A stretch of DNA of 64,000 bases from Planococcus citri. Taxonomy: Eukaryota > Arthropoda > Insecta > Hemiptera > Pseudococcidae. The number at the start of each line of letters is the position of its first letter. Position 1 is the first letter of the stretch. Location of the stretch: positions 51,866,836 to 51,930,835 of the forward strand of contig NC_088681.1 of NCBI RefSeq assembly GCF_950023065.1. The letters run 5' to 3'. Of the stretch, positions 11,351 through 23,254 are shown one piece after another. A program made the position numbers and the translations under genes. The notes below the pieces were generated by a model, which was not told where the DNA came from, did no database searches, and saw only the letters and a list, made by a program, of their open reading frames with translations.

Positions 11351-11908
11351 TCACAAATTTACCAAAAATTACCAGTAATTCACCAAAAAATACCAGTTAT
11401 TTATCAGAAATCATCATTCAGCATAACTTACTAGAAATTACTAGTAATTTACCAAAAATTACTAGAAATTCACCAAAAATTACCAGTATTTTACCAAAAA
11501 TTACTAGAAATTTACCAAAAATTACTAGAAGTTCACCAAAGTTACCAGTAATTTACCAAAAATTACCAGTAATTTATTAGAAATTATCATTCACTGTAAC
11601 TTACCAGAAATTACCAGTAATTTACCAACAATTACCAGTAATTTACCAAAAATTACCAGTGATTTACCAAAAATTACTAGAAGTTTACCAAAATTACCAG
11701 TAATTTATCAAAAATAACCCAGTAACTTCCCAGAAATTATCATTCACTGTTACTTACCAGAAATTACCAGTAATTTACCAAAAATCACCAGTATTTACCA
11801 GAAATTACAAGTAATTCACCAAAAATACCCAATAATTTACCTAAAATTACTGCTTTTTACCGGAAATAGCCAGTAGTTCATCAAAAAACAATCACCAGTG
11901 ATTCCCAA
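11351..11908. repeat. Second TTACCAGTAATTT minisatellite array
   Basis: Imperfect 21-bp units (TTTACCAAAAATTACCAGTAA) fill about 560 bp. A longer period is superimposed: the word ATCATTCA, followed by GTAACTTACCAGAAA or close variants, recurs at about 11,412, 11,585 and 11,737, giving a higher-order unit of 150-170 bp. Confidence 0.92.
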
Positions 11909-13785
11909 AAAAATTGTCAGTAGGTATCTGAGGGAAGGTTGAATTTCGCTTAGAATAGAACTGGAGATCAACTGGTTGGGAAATCATGGCTATAAATTTG
12001 CGGATTCTACTTTAGAATGGAAACCGAATTTCAATTTTTCATTCCTACTTAAATGCATTTACTCTTTTCATGGAAAATTGTTACCTATACGAGTGCCAAT
12101 TAATGAACCATTTCCATAATTTTCAAAAATTCGCAAAAAATCGAATAAAAACATCGGTTGCTCAGAATTTGGTACAGACGAATGGATGACATGTGCTTTC
12201 AGAGAACCGAATATCACGAGGGTTCCCTTGTAGGACCAAAAACCATAATCCAAATGAGAAGCCATCATCTGGCGAAATAAATCACACAATTGCCACACAT
12301 AAGAACACTACATACAAAGCTACACTGACACCACCGCGGTGGTATAACCTCAGACCCCTCTTCTTCATCTCCTCTCACCTTCAAAATACCTCTGAAGATA
12401 TTTCTTTTCTTCGACTTTACTTTATTCTACAGAGAAATAAGATCTCTTTATCGTCTACTACACCATTCCAATCGCGATTATTCGTCTCGGGAACGAAACT
12501 CGGACGGGTATGCACCGGAGAGTCGTAATTTACCCGATATACAGAACAGTACGAGCAAGTACATCGGCTCTCCTGTCCCTTCTCTCCCTTCGTTTTGCTC
12601 GCTCGCCAGCCTTTGCTGGCGAAGTATTTATCGTAATATTACGCTCGCCTAACGCCAACTTTTTTTTTTGCCATTCTCTATACTGTACCTTGTTGGAAAC
12701 ACGTAGATAAGTTTTCAATTCATATAGCTTTCGGTTGGAGCGAGAACGTGAATGTTGCGCGTTAGCGGCGAATAAAGGCATTAAATCGTGTTACAATTTA
12801 ATTAAAAGCCAGTTTTAATGCGCTTCCCAGCAGCCCAAAGTATACCGGGCCGACTAAAACTTCCAGTTCCTAATGTCAATACGAAGAATGAAGAAACATA
12901 ATCGAAGCAGAAAATGGTCGGCTAACTGCGTTGCTGCGTTTTGCACAGACAAAATTCTCACGTTGTTGTGAAAAGTCTCTCAACTTGGAATAAGCCAAAG
13001 TTGCACTTTACTATGCCCAACTTTTCTCTTACACCACCATTTCTGCCTTCTTCTATTACAGACAGCCTCGAGACGGAGAATTTTACAGCTAACGTAAGCG
13101 CGAAACAAATTCTATGCTAAAGTCGACGATCGAATGGTTTTTATGAATAGAGAGAACGCGCGAGAACATCGGCAGACATCTCCGCCCGCTTTTCTACTTA
13201 TTCCATCGTTTCTCGACTTTCGTACTTTCATCGTCTGAGCGTGCATAGTACAACGAGTATACTTGCAAATAACTTATGCAACGCTATAGTAAAGTCAGCT
13301 CAACCTTAACTACCTGTACAGTGTACATGGAAGAGATATTAGGGCAGGGAGACAAGTTTAGTAAATTTCCTTAAGAATACGAAACACACCGATAAACCAT
13401 GGCTGTGATTTCAAAACAAAAAGGCACCGAGGTGAAAGAAGGATTTGAACGAGAGTGGGGAGATGATAGAGTGAAGAATGCAACGTCAGCCACTCGCCCA
13501 TAGGTAAACGTCAAACAATGCATTTCGTTGCGACTTCAAACTGCAGACATTTTAGGGTCAATTTTAATACAGGGAGAGGGGACATTTCAAAAACGAATAT
13601 TCTTCCTCATTGGAACGAATTAGATACACACGTCGTTTTTTCCCTGTTTTTTTTTTTCATCGAATCTTTAAAATAACGACGAGGAAGAATATTATTGAAA
13701 AATTTTATTTCAATCTTTTTTTCTGATTACTTAATACATAAATAAACAATATATTTTTTGAAAATCTGGAAACATGGCACAGTGG
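11909..13785. other. Unique non-coding DNA, no gene seen
   Basis: Part of this (12,300-13,300) is richer in CG and in TCTC/CGCTCG words than the flanks, as seen near promoters or conserved introns. A small hairpin, CGCCAGCCTTTGCTGGCG, lies at about 12,603-12,620. Frames here overlap on both strands and lack motifs. Confidence 0.45.
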
Positions 13786-13787
13786 TC

Positions 13788-14010
13788 CATTCCCCTTAAT
13801 CTCAAAATTAATCCTAAAAATGGAACCTCGAAATAAGCTCTCGAGGAGGGGAGGGGGTGCCAAACATGACATTTCGAAAAATTCTACATAATGGGTATCG
13901 AAATAGGTTTTTTTTGGGTCGCTGAAGTCGATTTAGCATTCATATTTCCCTTAATCTCATATTGAACCCTCAAAAGGGAATCTCGAAATCAGTCAAGGTA
14001 TCTAGGACAC
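13788..14010. repeat. Weak tandem duplication, about 158 bp unit
   Basis: CCCTTAATCTCAAAATTAATCC...GGAACCTCGAAAT near 13,792 recurs in diverged form near 13,950 as CCCTTAATCTCATATTGAACC...GGAATCTCGAAAT. Two diverged copies only. Confidence 0.45.
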
Positions 14011-16950
14011 GTGGTATTTTCCCTCTCTCGCGCATGCTTCATTTTAATTGTAGTTTTCACGTTGAAAATACAAAAAAAAAAAATGAAAAACACGAGTACA
14101 GGAGCTATGCAATTTCGCAAAGCAATTTTTTCATAGGGAGGAAGTTGAGGGAGGAAAATTTCGTGGATACTTTTCCTTATGCATAATTATGCCATAGTAC
14201 CACAGGAACGTGATCTTTTTAATTGGCCTTGAAGGGGGTTTTTTAAATAAGAACTTTTACCTCAAAAATACCAAGAAAATTGAGTTTTTTGTGATGAGCA
14301 AGGTGGAAACCAAAATATTTTTGAAAAAATGGAATTAACGATTTTTATCCATAAACATTTCCATCCATAAAGTTTTGGAAAAAATAAAAATTGGTACCTA
14401 CCTATGTTTAACAGAATTTTGAAATTGACAGTTTTTTCTGACTATTATGAGGTACCTATTTCAATTCAATAATTATTCTGTATGCACGATAATAATGGCG
14501 AAGTGTTTGAAGTTTTGAAACTTTTCTATTCATAGGATTTTCAAATATTGGCCCCTACTTTGCAATTCTAGACGACTGGGCAATGGGCATGGGCCTCTTC
14601 AACCTTCACTTCAGCATAAGGTTCTTATGGGAAGGAGATTTTTTCACCAAGTATGCTGATCTTTAGTTAATATCATTCTCCACTGACTTTTTAACTGAAG
14701 AGCATGAGCACTAAATGATCAAAATATTTTTAAATCGCTTCCAAAGTTGAAAAAAATCAATTAATGAAGTATAAAAATTGAAATTTCACTTCTTCCCCTC
14801 TTGGAAAGAAATATCTCCATACTTGGATGAAAATTTGAAAAAATGATATTGAATGAGTTAATCATTAAAAAAAATCTAGCCACACTTCAATTTCAAGTAG
14901 GTAAGTACACTTTGAAACTTAAATTGTCATTCTACTGAGAGAAAGAAGTGGATATTAATACCAGGGTCTCATTTTATTCAAAAAATTGGTTCAAGTGTCG
15001 AAAAATTTGTTTGAGCAGTATCGCATTTTGAGTCCATTTTTCGACCCGAGTGAGAAAATGTGTATTTTAAAAGGCTACTTCATGTCGAAAGTAGATCTCA
15101 AAATGCAGTATAACCAAAATAGTAGATGGATTTCTAGAGTTTCAAATTCCCAATCACAATTTTGAAATTTCTTGTGTTTTTTTCTCGTTTTTAGGTCAGA
15201 ATCGGGCCATTGGAAGATTTTCTGCATTTCAGCAGCTGAACCGTTCTTATTTTTCAGTAGGCATTTTTCAACATTTGATCGCTAAAAAAAGTACCTATTT
15301 ATTTCCCACAAAATGGTATAGATAAGAATTGGGCCTCGCAAAAAAATTGAGGTTAACAAATTGGCGAAAACAATGTTTTTTTGAAGTGATACCTACTTAT
15401 AATTTTATTTCTTCTTATTTTGGGCTGTTTTGCAAAATTTCAAGTACTCAGTAGTGAAAGCATAAAATTACAAAATTTGCATTGCAAGTATAAATATAAG
15501 CTCGGTGAGTAGAAATAATGGCAGACTAAAACTGCGATGAGTTTCATATTTCAATCCAAATTTTGTGTTGAAACCACCATTTCTGCAAATTGAAAAAAAA
15601 AACAAAAATTATATTTTTCACACATCCTTTATAAAAAGTCTGAGAGGAAAATTATTCGAAAAACATTTTGAGTGAAAATTTTATCGTAAGCGAACCAATT
15701 TTCCAAATTTTTTTCTTCATTAAAAACAATTAAAAATTTTCTAACATTTTTATGAAAACCATTTTTTTCCAAATTCCAAATTCTGTCAAATTAAAATAAG
15801 ACCAAAAAAAAAAAAACGATGAAATGGCTTTAAAATGTACGAGGTGAACATGAAATATCCTCTCGTTGGGTATTTTACTTAATCACAGGTAGGTACACAC
15901 TTATCTATTATTTAAACTACAAAATGCGATCAAAAATTGCACTTGAACTGTTTCAATTGGTACTTAGGTACTATATTTCTTTCATTTTTGTATCAAAACT
16001 GACAATTTTATGGAATTTTTCATCTTTTGACTGCAACAAAATTTTCAACGACATGATCTCCTCAGCATATTCTCAGTGAGTAATTTTACATGCCTACAAA
16101 ATTCTTCGTTTGGAATCGAGACCCGAGCAAAAAAGATACTTGACACGAGGCATTACTATATAGATACGTGTGTTCAAGTACACATGTATTTATTCGATGG
16201 AATTTCAGATATTTTCCAGCAAGAAAATGTTTTCGTCATGTGCTCTTCTTAGTGAAATAGTTCACGTATACATGAGATGAAATTGCGAAATTCAATCAGT
16301 TACTGAATGGATTGGAGTTGCCGGAAGGAGAGGGGGATCAGGCAAATGCCTTGTACATGTTACTTTGATCTTGTGTACGACTATACTTCGAAGCTAACTT
16401 TCGAGGACTGAACTATACCTGAAAGTATGTAAATGTATAGATATTTTCGAATTAGGTACACCTTTCTGAGTAGAAGAGCAGAGCAGCCTCACGAAATGGA
16501 AAAATACCTAATCAAGAACCGAGTAAAGATTTTTCCCCAGAAAAATACTCAAATCCGTCGTTTTAGAATGTCTACGTAAAACGGAGAATGAAAAGAAGGT
16601 AGGTAGGCAGGTATCTATACGAAATTCTGAACTGAATATTTTCTTCAAACTACGAAAATGATAGATATATTCACGGGAACGAACTTCTATTCGAGGATTT
16701 TGACGTTACTTTCAACAACGAGACTCAAAGAGAACTCGAGAAAGCATGGAGCCATAACCCAACTAAAATTTCGGTTTACGGTTTCAAAAGCTCTCAGGTT
16801 GTTTTCCTACATCGTATACATAGATACATCGTCGTCACTCGTCAGCCTCCAAAATATGCACTATAGATAAACCCAAAGTCTAACAAATGTTTTGGTGAGT
16901 CATTCCAAATGAGTATAACCTCGAGTTACGTTAGAGTACGTCGGATCGGT
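14011..16950. other. AT-rich intergenic DNA, no gene seen
   Basis: Long A- and T-rich tracts dominate to about 15,900. From 16,000 the base composition is more even. No terminal-repeat pair, coding block or RNA gene was recognised. Confidence 0.45.
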
Positions 16951-17190
16951 GCTCTCTAAATTTGAAACAGTCAATTTCACTGCTTAGCAGTCACGACATT
17001 TTGCCTTTTTAAAGCAGTAGTTTTTTTTACTGCAAAACAGTGAAAAATTACTGAATTGGTCAGTAAAAAATCATTTTGACTGACCAATTCAGTAATTTTT
17101 TACTGTTTTGCAGTAAAAAAAACTACTGCTTTAAAAAGGCAAAATGTCGTGACTGCTAAGCAGTGAAATTTGACTGCTTTAAAAGAGAGT
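16951..17190. mobile_element. 240-bp fold-back hairpin element
   Basis: Two arms pair almost perfectly. The inner 90 bp (about 16,975-17,064 with 17,079-17,168) differ at one position around a 14-nt loop, 17,065-17,078. The outer parts, with CAGTCA and CTCTCT at both ends, are more diverged. ACTGC/GCAGT recurs many times inside. GGT flanks both ends (16,948-16,950 and 17,191-17,193), a possible 3-bp target duplication. Length and structure suit a miniature inverted-repeat element; a transcribed long hairpin feeding small RNAs is an alternative. Confidence 0.75.
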
Positions 17191-18100
17191 GGTATTATAA
17201 AATACAAATATTCGCTATTTATGCGAAGGAGTATACTAAAAAGAGGTTCGCAAGGGTAGAGAAGGCGAGGGTGAGTTCATCGTCGTCGTAATTAATTTCT
17301 ACGCGGCATATTCGTGTTTTAGAAATTCTAGCAGCGTACAAAAATGGCTAAGTTTTCAGATTCCGCGCGAATTTTCACAAGAAAGAGGTTGTTTAATGTG
17401 TAAGAAGACACGTATAAGAAGTACATATTTGTACATATATGTCTCGTATATGTAGGTACATTCTATATGGGGTAGGTACGTGTGATGTACATACATCTGA
17501 GAAGCTGTGCAAAGGCTGATGCCTCTTTCCCCTCGTACACGTACCACAAACAGGCTGGCTGAAGCAAGCGAAAAGTTTGGTGTATAAATTTTAAATGGAG
17601 TAACTTAGAGCAGGCTGTGTGGTATGTACGAAATTTTTATTATTAATCAAGTAGACGTATCAGAGTACCTACCTAAATTTTTAGCACAGAGACGAGCATG
17701 TTTTATGCTGATATAAGAGACGTCGGCGTCGCGTCGTCGACGATGGCGTAAAAAGCACACGTATGACTTTACTTTGCACACAGACGATGCAAAATATGCC
17801 CACCCAGTACCCATACACCTTTCCCTTACCAATTTACTTACCTTTGATTAATTATAATTTCGTATTTCGTAACGTGAAGTTTGTAAACCGAGGTATTTTC
17901 TGACGAAGTTTTCTGTATATGTGGTTCTTAAATACACCTAACGACATTGGGTTTGCAAAAAAAAAAATATTATGGAGTACAGAGTGAGATGGAGGAGGTA
18001 GGAAATATGGAAAAAGTACATACAGAAAGTGTGTAAACTTAGATAAATATTATGAGGGTGGATCGCCTAACAAAAAATCGTCCAATTTTGATTTAGTTTA
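17191..18100. other. Unique non-coding DNA, no gene seen
   Basis: Moderate base composition with CGTCGTCG runs at about 17,280 and 17,725. No coding motif, terminal-repeat pair or RNA gene was recognised. Confidence 0.4.
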
Positions 18101-18104
18101 GGAA

Positions 18105-18190
18105 AGAACCTTCATTTTTAATTGAAAGTGAACCACAAAAAAATGTTTGCTCTCAAGGTGTCTCTGGAGGGGAGATATAGGACGTCGAAG
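18105..18190 (+). repeat. Short dispersed repeat, copy 1
   Basis: CCTTCATTTTTAATTGAAAGTG followed by a CTCTGGAGGGGAGATAT block matches, in reverse orientation, 40,415-40,490 (TCATTTCGAGTTGAAAGTCA, then CTTTGGAGGGAAGATAT). Only these two diverged copies were seen. Confidence 0.5.
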
Positions 18191-18252
18191 AGGGAAGGGG
18201 GGCTTTCAAACAGGCAGAAATCAATTTGGAAAAATGGTGCATAATCAGTCAA

Positions 18253-18560
18253 GGGTCATTCCACGTCAATTCGACCAAGAAGTAGTAAGGAGGGTCGGCA
18301 ATATTTTTGAAATTTTTCTTGTCAGATGATCTTTCAAAGGGATGAACAATGACGCAAATTGCAGCCTTCTAGCCCCTTTTTTTTAAAGGCTGCTAGGGGG
18401 TGTCAATGTTTTCAGTGAACTCAAAATATCATCCATTTCAGCAGTGGATTACTCAATAACCGCGGTATCCAATCAAAATGGAACTTTTTCCAATAGTTGA
18501 GGGTTTTGATAGGTTTTTAGGATGTTATCATAAAAATCAGTTTTGGCACTTTTTTTTATC
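18253..18560 (+). repeat. Single arm of GGGTCATTCCA fold-back family
   Basis: The sequence starting GGGTCATTCCACGTCAATTC matches the reverse complement of the right end of the large element ending at 55,417. Matching words continue in order: GGTAAGGGGGTCG-like, AATG(A/G)CGCAAAT, GCAGCCTTCTAGCCC, AAGGCTGCTAGGGGGTGTCA, CAGTGGATTACTC and ATCATAAAAATCAG. No opposing arm is present downstream, so this is a truncated copy of about 300 bp. Confidence 0.8.
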
Positions 18561-19576
18561 CAAAAAATTGTAAGAAATCGTTTTTATTTCAAGTATATTT
18601 TTGTGCGTTCTCACGCTATTTTCGTTGTTTTGGTGTGTTTGGCGTTTCCAATATCTCCTGGGGTGTAGGCTCACAGAGCTATTTGTGACTATGTGTTTGC
18701 TATACCTATATTTTTACAATGGACAAATTCGCGCTGCATCGAGTTGCATTTATTATGTGGGATTATCTCAGTGATCATGGGTGATGGGGGCAGAGGTTCT
18801 CCCACTTATTGAGTACAAATATACCAGTAAAGAGTTTGGCTGATCACTGAGATCTCAGTCAACATAAGACTGTGCTGTGAGTAAAGTGCCTGTGCTTGTT
18901 GCTGCTATTTTCCCTGGTTGCCTAAGAGATACCTGCTCCAATGATGCTGTATTGACAATTACAAATACGATACCAAGTATTACACAAATGTGTAAGTTAT
19001 CTTACTGAGTAGGTACACTGATACATGAATGCTTGTTTAGAATATGCCTTTGCTTTAGTTATTTGAATGATATGTATCTTGGTGCATTGTGCATGCAATG
19101 TACCTAAATATGATTCTAACTGGGACAGTGATCGTGATTAATACAGTGGGTGCTATTTGATACACACATTGTACCTACATTTTGTCAGTGAGTCAGGACC
19201 CAGCAGGGGACTTGAAGGGGTAGCACTATGCAGTATGTGTGACGAGCCATACAGGCGAGGATGTGGTCCTCTCTAGTAAATCTGTGTTTGGTGCCTACTG
19301 ACTAGGGCATCGCTGTTACAATGCTACTAGTTGGCCATTGAAGATCATTCCATTATACTGACACTGATGGGTATACCGCAGGTTAAATGGGTACTTGGGT
19401 CCGAAACATCCCCACATAGTTGGCCATGGCTGAAACTGCGCGGTCTAAGGCGGAGGTCTTTTAGAATTGATTGAGATATTTACAACTTATTTATTTACAG
19501 TCCTTTTGTGGTCAATTGGTCAATGAGTAGTACATGTGTGTACTCAAAAGCAGTTATTTTATTTACAGATCGCTTA
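18561..19576. other. Unassigned DNA before a hAT-type insertion
   Basis: Mixed composition, richer in G+C than the flanks, with GGGACTTGAAGGGG and ATGGGTATACCGCAGG stretches. I found no coding block, terminal-repeat pair or splice-framed exon. Confidence 0.35.
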
Positions 19577-19584
19577 TCATCCAT

Positions 19585-20071
19585 TAGAGCCCTGCGCCGC
19601 CGCACCGCGCTGCCGCCGCCACCGATTTTTCAAACATTTTTCAAGCCGCCGCCGCCGTTTCAAAAATTACTTCAGCCGCCGCAGCCGCCGCCGAGTAATC
19701 TGCTCGGCTGAGCCGGCTCAATTCACTCAATCAGCAAATTTCAGGAGGATTTTTCGAATATTTTGACTTTTTCAAAAACAAAAATCAAAACTTTTCGTCA
19801 TTAAAAACAGCCAATCTTTTCAGCTCGGAAAAAATTGGTATTTTCATTTGAGAAGTTGAATTTGATTTTGCTTTCCAATTTTTATTTTGGGGTAATTTTA
19901 AAATTTACGAAAAATTACCCCAAAATTTCAACTTTGTAGCTGGCTGAGCCGCCTCCGAGCAAAATTTTGGCAGCCGCCAAGACCTTCGGCTGGAATCGGC
20001 TCCGCCGCCAGCCACAGTGCTGCGCGTACTGTAGCCGCCGCCGATCATTTCGCTGTCGGCGCAGGGCTCTA
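19585..20071. mobile_element. hAT-type MITE, GCC-triplet rich (487 bp)
   Basis: Perfect 15-bp terminal inverted repeats, TAGAGCCCTGCGCCG at 19,585 and its complement at 20,071, are flanked by perfect 8-bp duplications TCATCCAT (19,577-19,584 and 20,072-20,079). This is the signature of hAT transposition. Both subterminal zones carry GCCGCCGCC runs, against an AT-rich centre. There is no transposase frame. Proline- and alanine-rich frames over the ends come from the triplets. Confidence 0.92.
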
Positions 20072-20079
20072 TCATCCAT

Positions 20080-21739
20080 CCAAGTTCCAGCCAAGCCAGA
20101 ACTCTGGACCTGACAGATGCGTGATTGTACATGTCCGCAGTCGTTATTATGCCGGAGCATAACGTGGGCATTCGAATAGATCAACACGAGCGCGAAATAA
20201 AGAGAGCCCAGGCGAGGCTGAGCTTACAACGTATTTATTGGCATGTGTACATGTAGCTGAATACTAGATAACTAACTAGAGATGCGTCGTCAATGTATAC
20301 GAGCCAGGAGAAGGAGCAACGAAGGAAACGCGCGTGAGGATGGCAACAGCATGAAGCGGGGCGAGGTGAGAGCGTGTAAGAGGCAGGATAACGGAACTGG
20401 TTCGAAGGAGAGCGAGCAGCTGCGTAGGCAGTGACGCAAGCATTGTGTACGGTTGCCACAGTAGGAGAAACGAGATGTGCTATGTTCACAGCACATACGG
20501 AACATGGACGGATGAACTAATGATTCAAATGTTCGATCACTGAACGTTATCATTTTCGCATTATTATTTTAGTTTTAGTTTATGAGTTTACTTTACATAG
20601 CGAATTAGGGATTCAGCGAATTTGTATAAATCATCGAAGCGGAATGTATTGGTATTAAGTATTAAATAAATAAATTATTGATACTTGATTGATTTCGTGC
20701 TTCCAATTTTCCAAAGGTGACAAAGGTCAGTTATCATCGAATTTCTGTAGCAGCTTCTGTTGCGATAACATAACACTTAACAGAAAATCATTTCCTGTGT
20801 CATAGGACGATAAAAAATATTTGTAGATTCGTCAGCTGCCAAATTATCAACTTTTGACTGAAGACTGAAGAGCGACTTGATCTATCTACGTACCGACTCT
20901 GTTTTGTAAAGTGAATTTTGCGATGTAGTTAGCAATTATTTTTTTAGATTGGTGAGAAGCTTTGGACATCTTCGAAATATTGTGGCCATCATCGACCTCC
21001 GAAACAAACTTGTTCAACGATGCTTTTATGAAAATGAAAAATGTGCTTGTGTATGCTGCTATCCATGAGTTTCCTGATTTAGTTTTGTACGCTATCATCT
21101 AGTTTCTGGTTTAGTTTGAGACATTTGAGTTGTCGTAATCGTAACTGGGTGATTATGAGCACTTGGGTGAGAGATAAATATATACTTGGTTAATTCTTTG
21201 GGTATTAGGTACTACAGACTACAGAGAAGTCGTATTTATTTATTCTTCCTTCAAATAAATGAAATAAAATTCATAAATTACTTCAACTTCACTAAGTCTA
21301 TTCAATACTCAATAGAAAATTGTTTTGATATGAAAAATGCACTAAAAATAACAATTAAGAGCCGAATCACTCGTTCGAACAAAAAGAACGAATATTGCGT
21401 GATTCTTCAGGGTCATGTTCCGTATGTGCTGTGAACATAGAACATCTCAGGAGAAACAGATCGAGGAGAAAAAGTGCAAGAGCGTCAACAGCGGTGATGG
21501 GAGCATACAACGATTGCTGGAGAAGACAGAAGGAATGCAGGATCGTGGCAACAGCGCGAGGTTGCAAGAAGGACGACGACAACGAGGTATGCGATGACCA
21601 TTGTATGGTCACCACACTGACAACCTCAGTTGATTGATTATCAATATTGATTCAGATAATTTGCATAATCTTTTGATGATGTTTTATTTTACCTGACAAT
21701 TGATTACGTTTAATAATTAATAAATATGTAGCCATTTCG
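20080..21739. other. Unassigned DNA with a 33-bp inverted word pair
   Basis: The segment 20,469-20,505 (CTATGTTCACAGCACATACG core) recurs inverted at 21,412-21,446 with one mismatch over about 33 bp. The flanking DNA is GA-rich and only loosely alike (GGAGAAAC beside both). The pair could be remains of terminal repeats or a diverged inverted duplication. The repeat itself gives the shared peptide MFRMCCEH on opposite strands. No gene was recognised. Confidence 0.5.
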
Positions 21740-22330
21740 ATGAAGTTTTTGATCAAATCTTTTACAAAATTTGCTCCAAAAGTTTCAAAACGTAGTTTTC
21801 AGATTGTTCCGACTATCAGAAATTCTGAAAAAAATATATTATGGACAACTGTTCATGCTGAACAACATATTAAAAAATTTGGGATGGCATTATTTTGTAA
21901 GTCGATTTGAAAAAATTGAAAGTTTGCGAAAAAATGCGATTTTTCCATTTAAAGCATGAAAAAAAGTTTTAACTTCATTCAATGAAATGCACTCATCACA
22001 AAAAAATCAAAATTTGAAATAATTCAATGTTCTATTCCAAGCATCAAAAAAAGTTTAGATTTATTCAGATGCTGACAACGTTAATGAAAATCAGATTATA
22101 TGTAGCAAAACAATTAAAAATCATTTTATTTTTTGAATTTCTTCGAATTTTGATTTTTTTGTGATGAGTTTATTTTATCAAGTGAAAGGGTTTTTTCAAC
22201 TTTTTCGACGGATACGTAAAAATAGGGGTCAAATGGGTCAACTTCATCCGTCAAAACTTTTTTTCTTATACTTACTTATGTTTTTAATCAAAAAATCGCA
22301 TTTTTTTCGCAACCTCTTCGTTGTAAGTCG
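21740..22330. repeat. Internal fragment of GGGTCATTCCA fold-back family
   Basis: Palindromic fragment centred near 22,115. GCGAAAAAATGCGATTTTT on the left pairs with AAAAATCGCATTTTTTTCGC on the right. Inner words CACTCATCACAAAAAAATCAAAA and TTTTTTGTGATGAGT pair too. The same words occur in order at 54,600-55,120, including GGATACGTAAAAATAGGGGT and GGTCAAATGGGTCAACTTCA. The terminal GGGTCATTCC ends are missing, so the copy is truncated on both sides. Confidence 0.75.
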
Positions 22331-23254
22331 TGATTCTCACTCATAATGCGATGGGGGGCATGGGGTGTGAAAAGGAGAATGAAAGTAGAGATCCATCAAA
22401 CGCAATAATTATCACTTATTCAAAATTCAAAGACATGAAAAAATATATGTACAACGTAAATAACCACATTACAAGTTGCCACTTGCCAGCGCGATGCGAG
22501 CAGCAGGCTTCGAAAAAAAAAATGTACGAAGACCAAACAAAAAATACGAGCCAGAAAAAATTAATAAATCCGAGCTCGTTCGGAGCATTAATTATGAAGT
22601 TTAAGTAGCATTAACGATGCTCGGTTTCGCCGAGCGTTTTGTGTTAGGTCTCTCGTACGTTGTACATAGCAGAGTATGGTATAGTGTACGAGTACTTTAC
22701 GAGCAGCAGATGAAAAAGTTTACTTATTTTTCATTCTTTACGGTTGGAAAGGAAATTTTTAATTGAATTTTTCATTAATGTAATTCTCAACGCAATCTCA
22801 GCGCTGAAAGAAAGCTGTACTAGCTTATATAACCATAGAGACGGATATACTTACTACAGCCATCGTATGGTCGCGGAAGTCAAGAGAGGTCGATAGATGA
22901 GGAGGTGCAGAGTGTGGCTCGCGAGCAACTCGAGCCAAATCTTATCGTTAAAGGAGAAAGTTAAATAAAGCGTTGATTATTTAATTATATAAGTAAACTC
23001 GCCGAAGATTAAAATAAACTGCGAATTTGCCTTTTCGCTTTTCAAGCGAGACGGTTTGTTTTTCTATGAAGTTCTCTTCATCTCATTGTCGTCGTCGTAA
23101 TGCTGCTGCGTGTTCCCTTGCTTTCTTGTTTCTTCTCTCGATACAGTATATGTAGATAGGAGATAGAATCGGTTATTAATTATGAAAAACATAGCCGAGT
23201 AGGTACTTAAGAAGTTTAGTTGCCAAATCTCGACGCTCTGGTTTTGTTTTCAAA
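22331..23254. other. Unique non-coding DNA, no gene seen
   Basis: AT-rich to mixed. Short frames, including a 92-codon one at 22,330-22,608, have no family resemblance. GCTCGGTTTCGCCGAGC at about 22,619-22,635 is a small hairpin. Confidence 0.4.

Noticed and set aside
12603..12620. Hairpin CGCCAGCCTTTGCTGGCG as a transcription terminator
   Set aside because: Intrinsic terminators do not apply to this eukaryotic DNA, and nothing transcribed is evident upstream.
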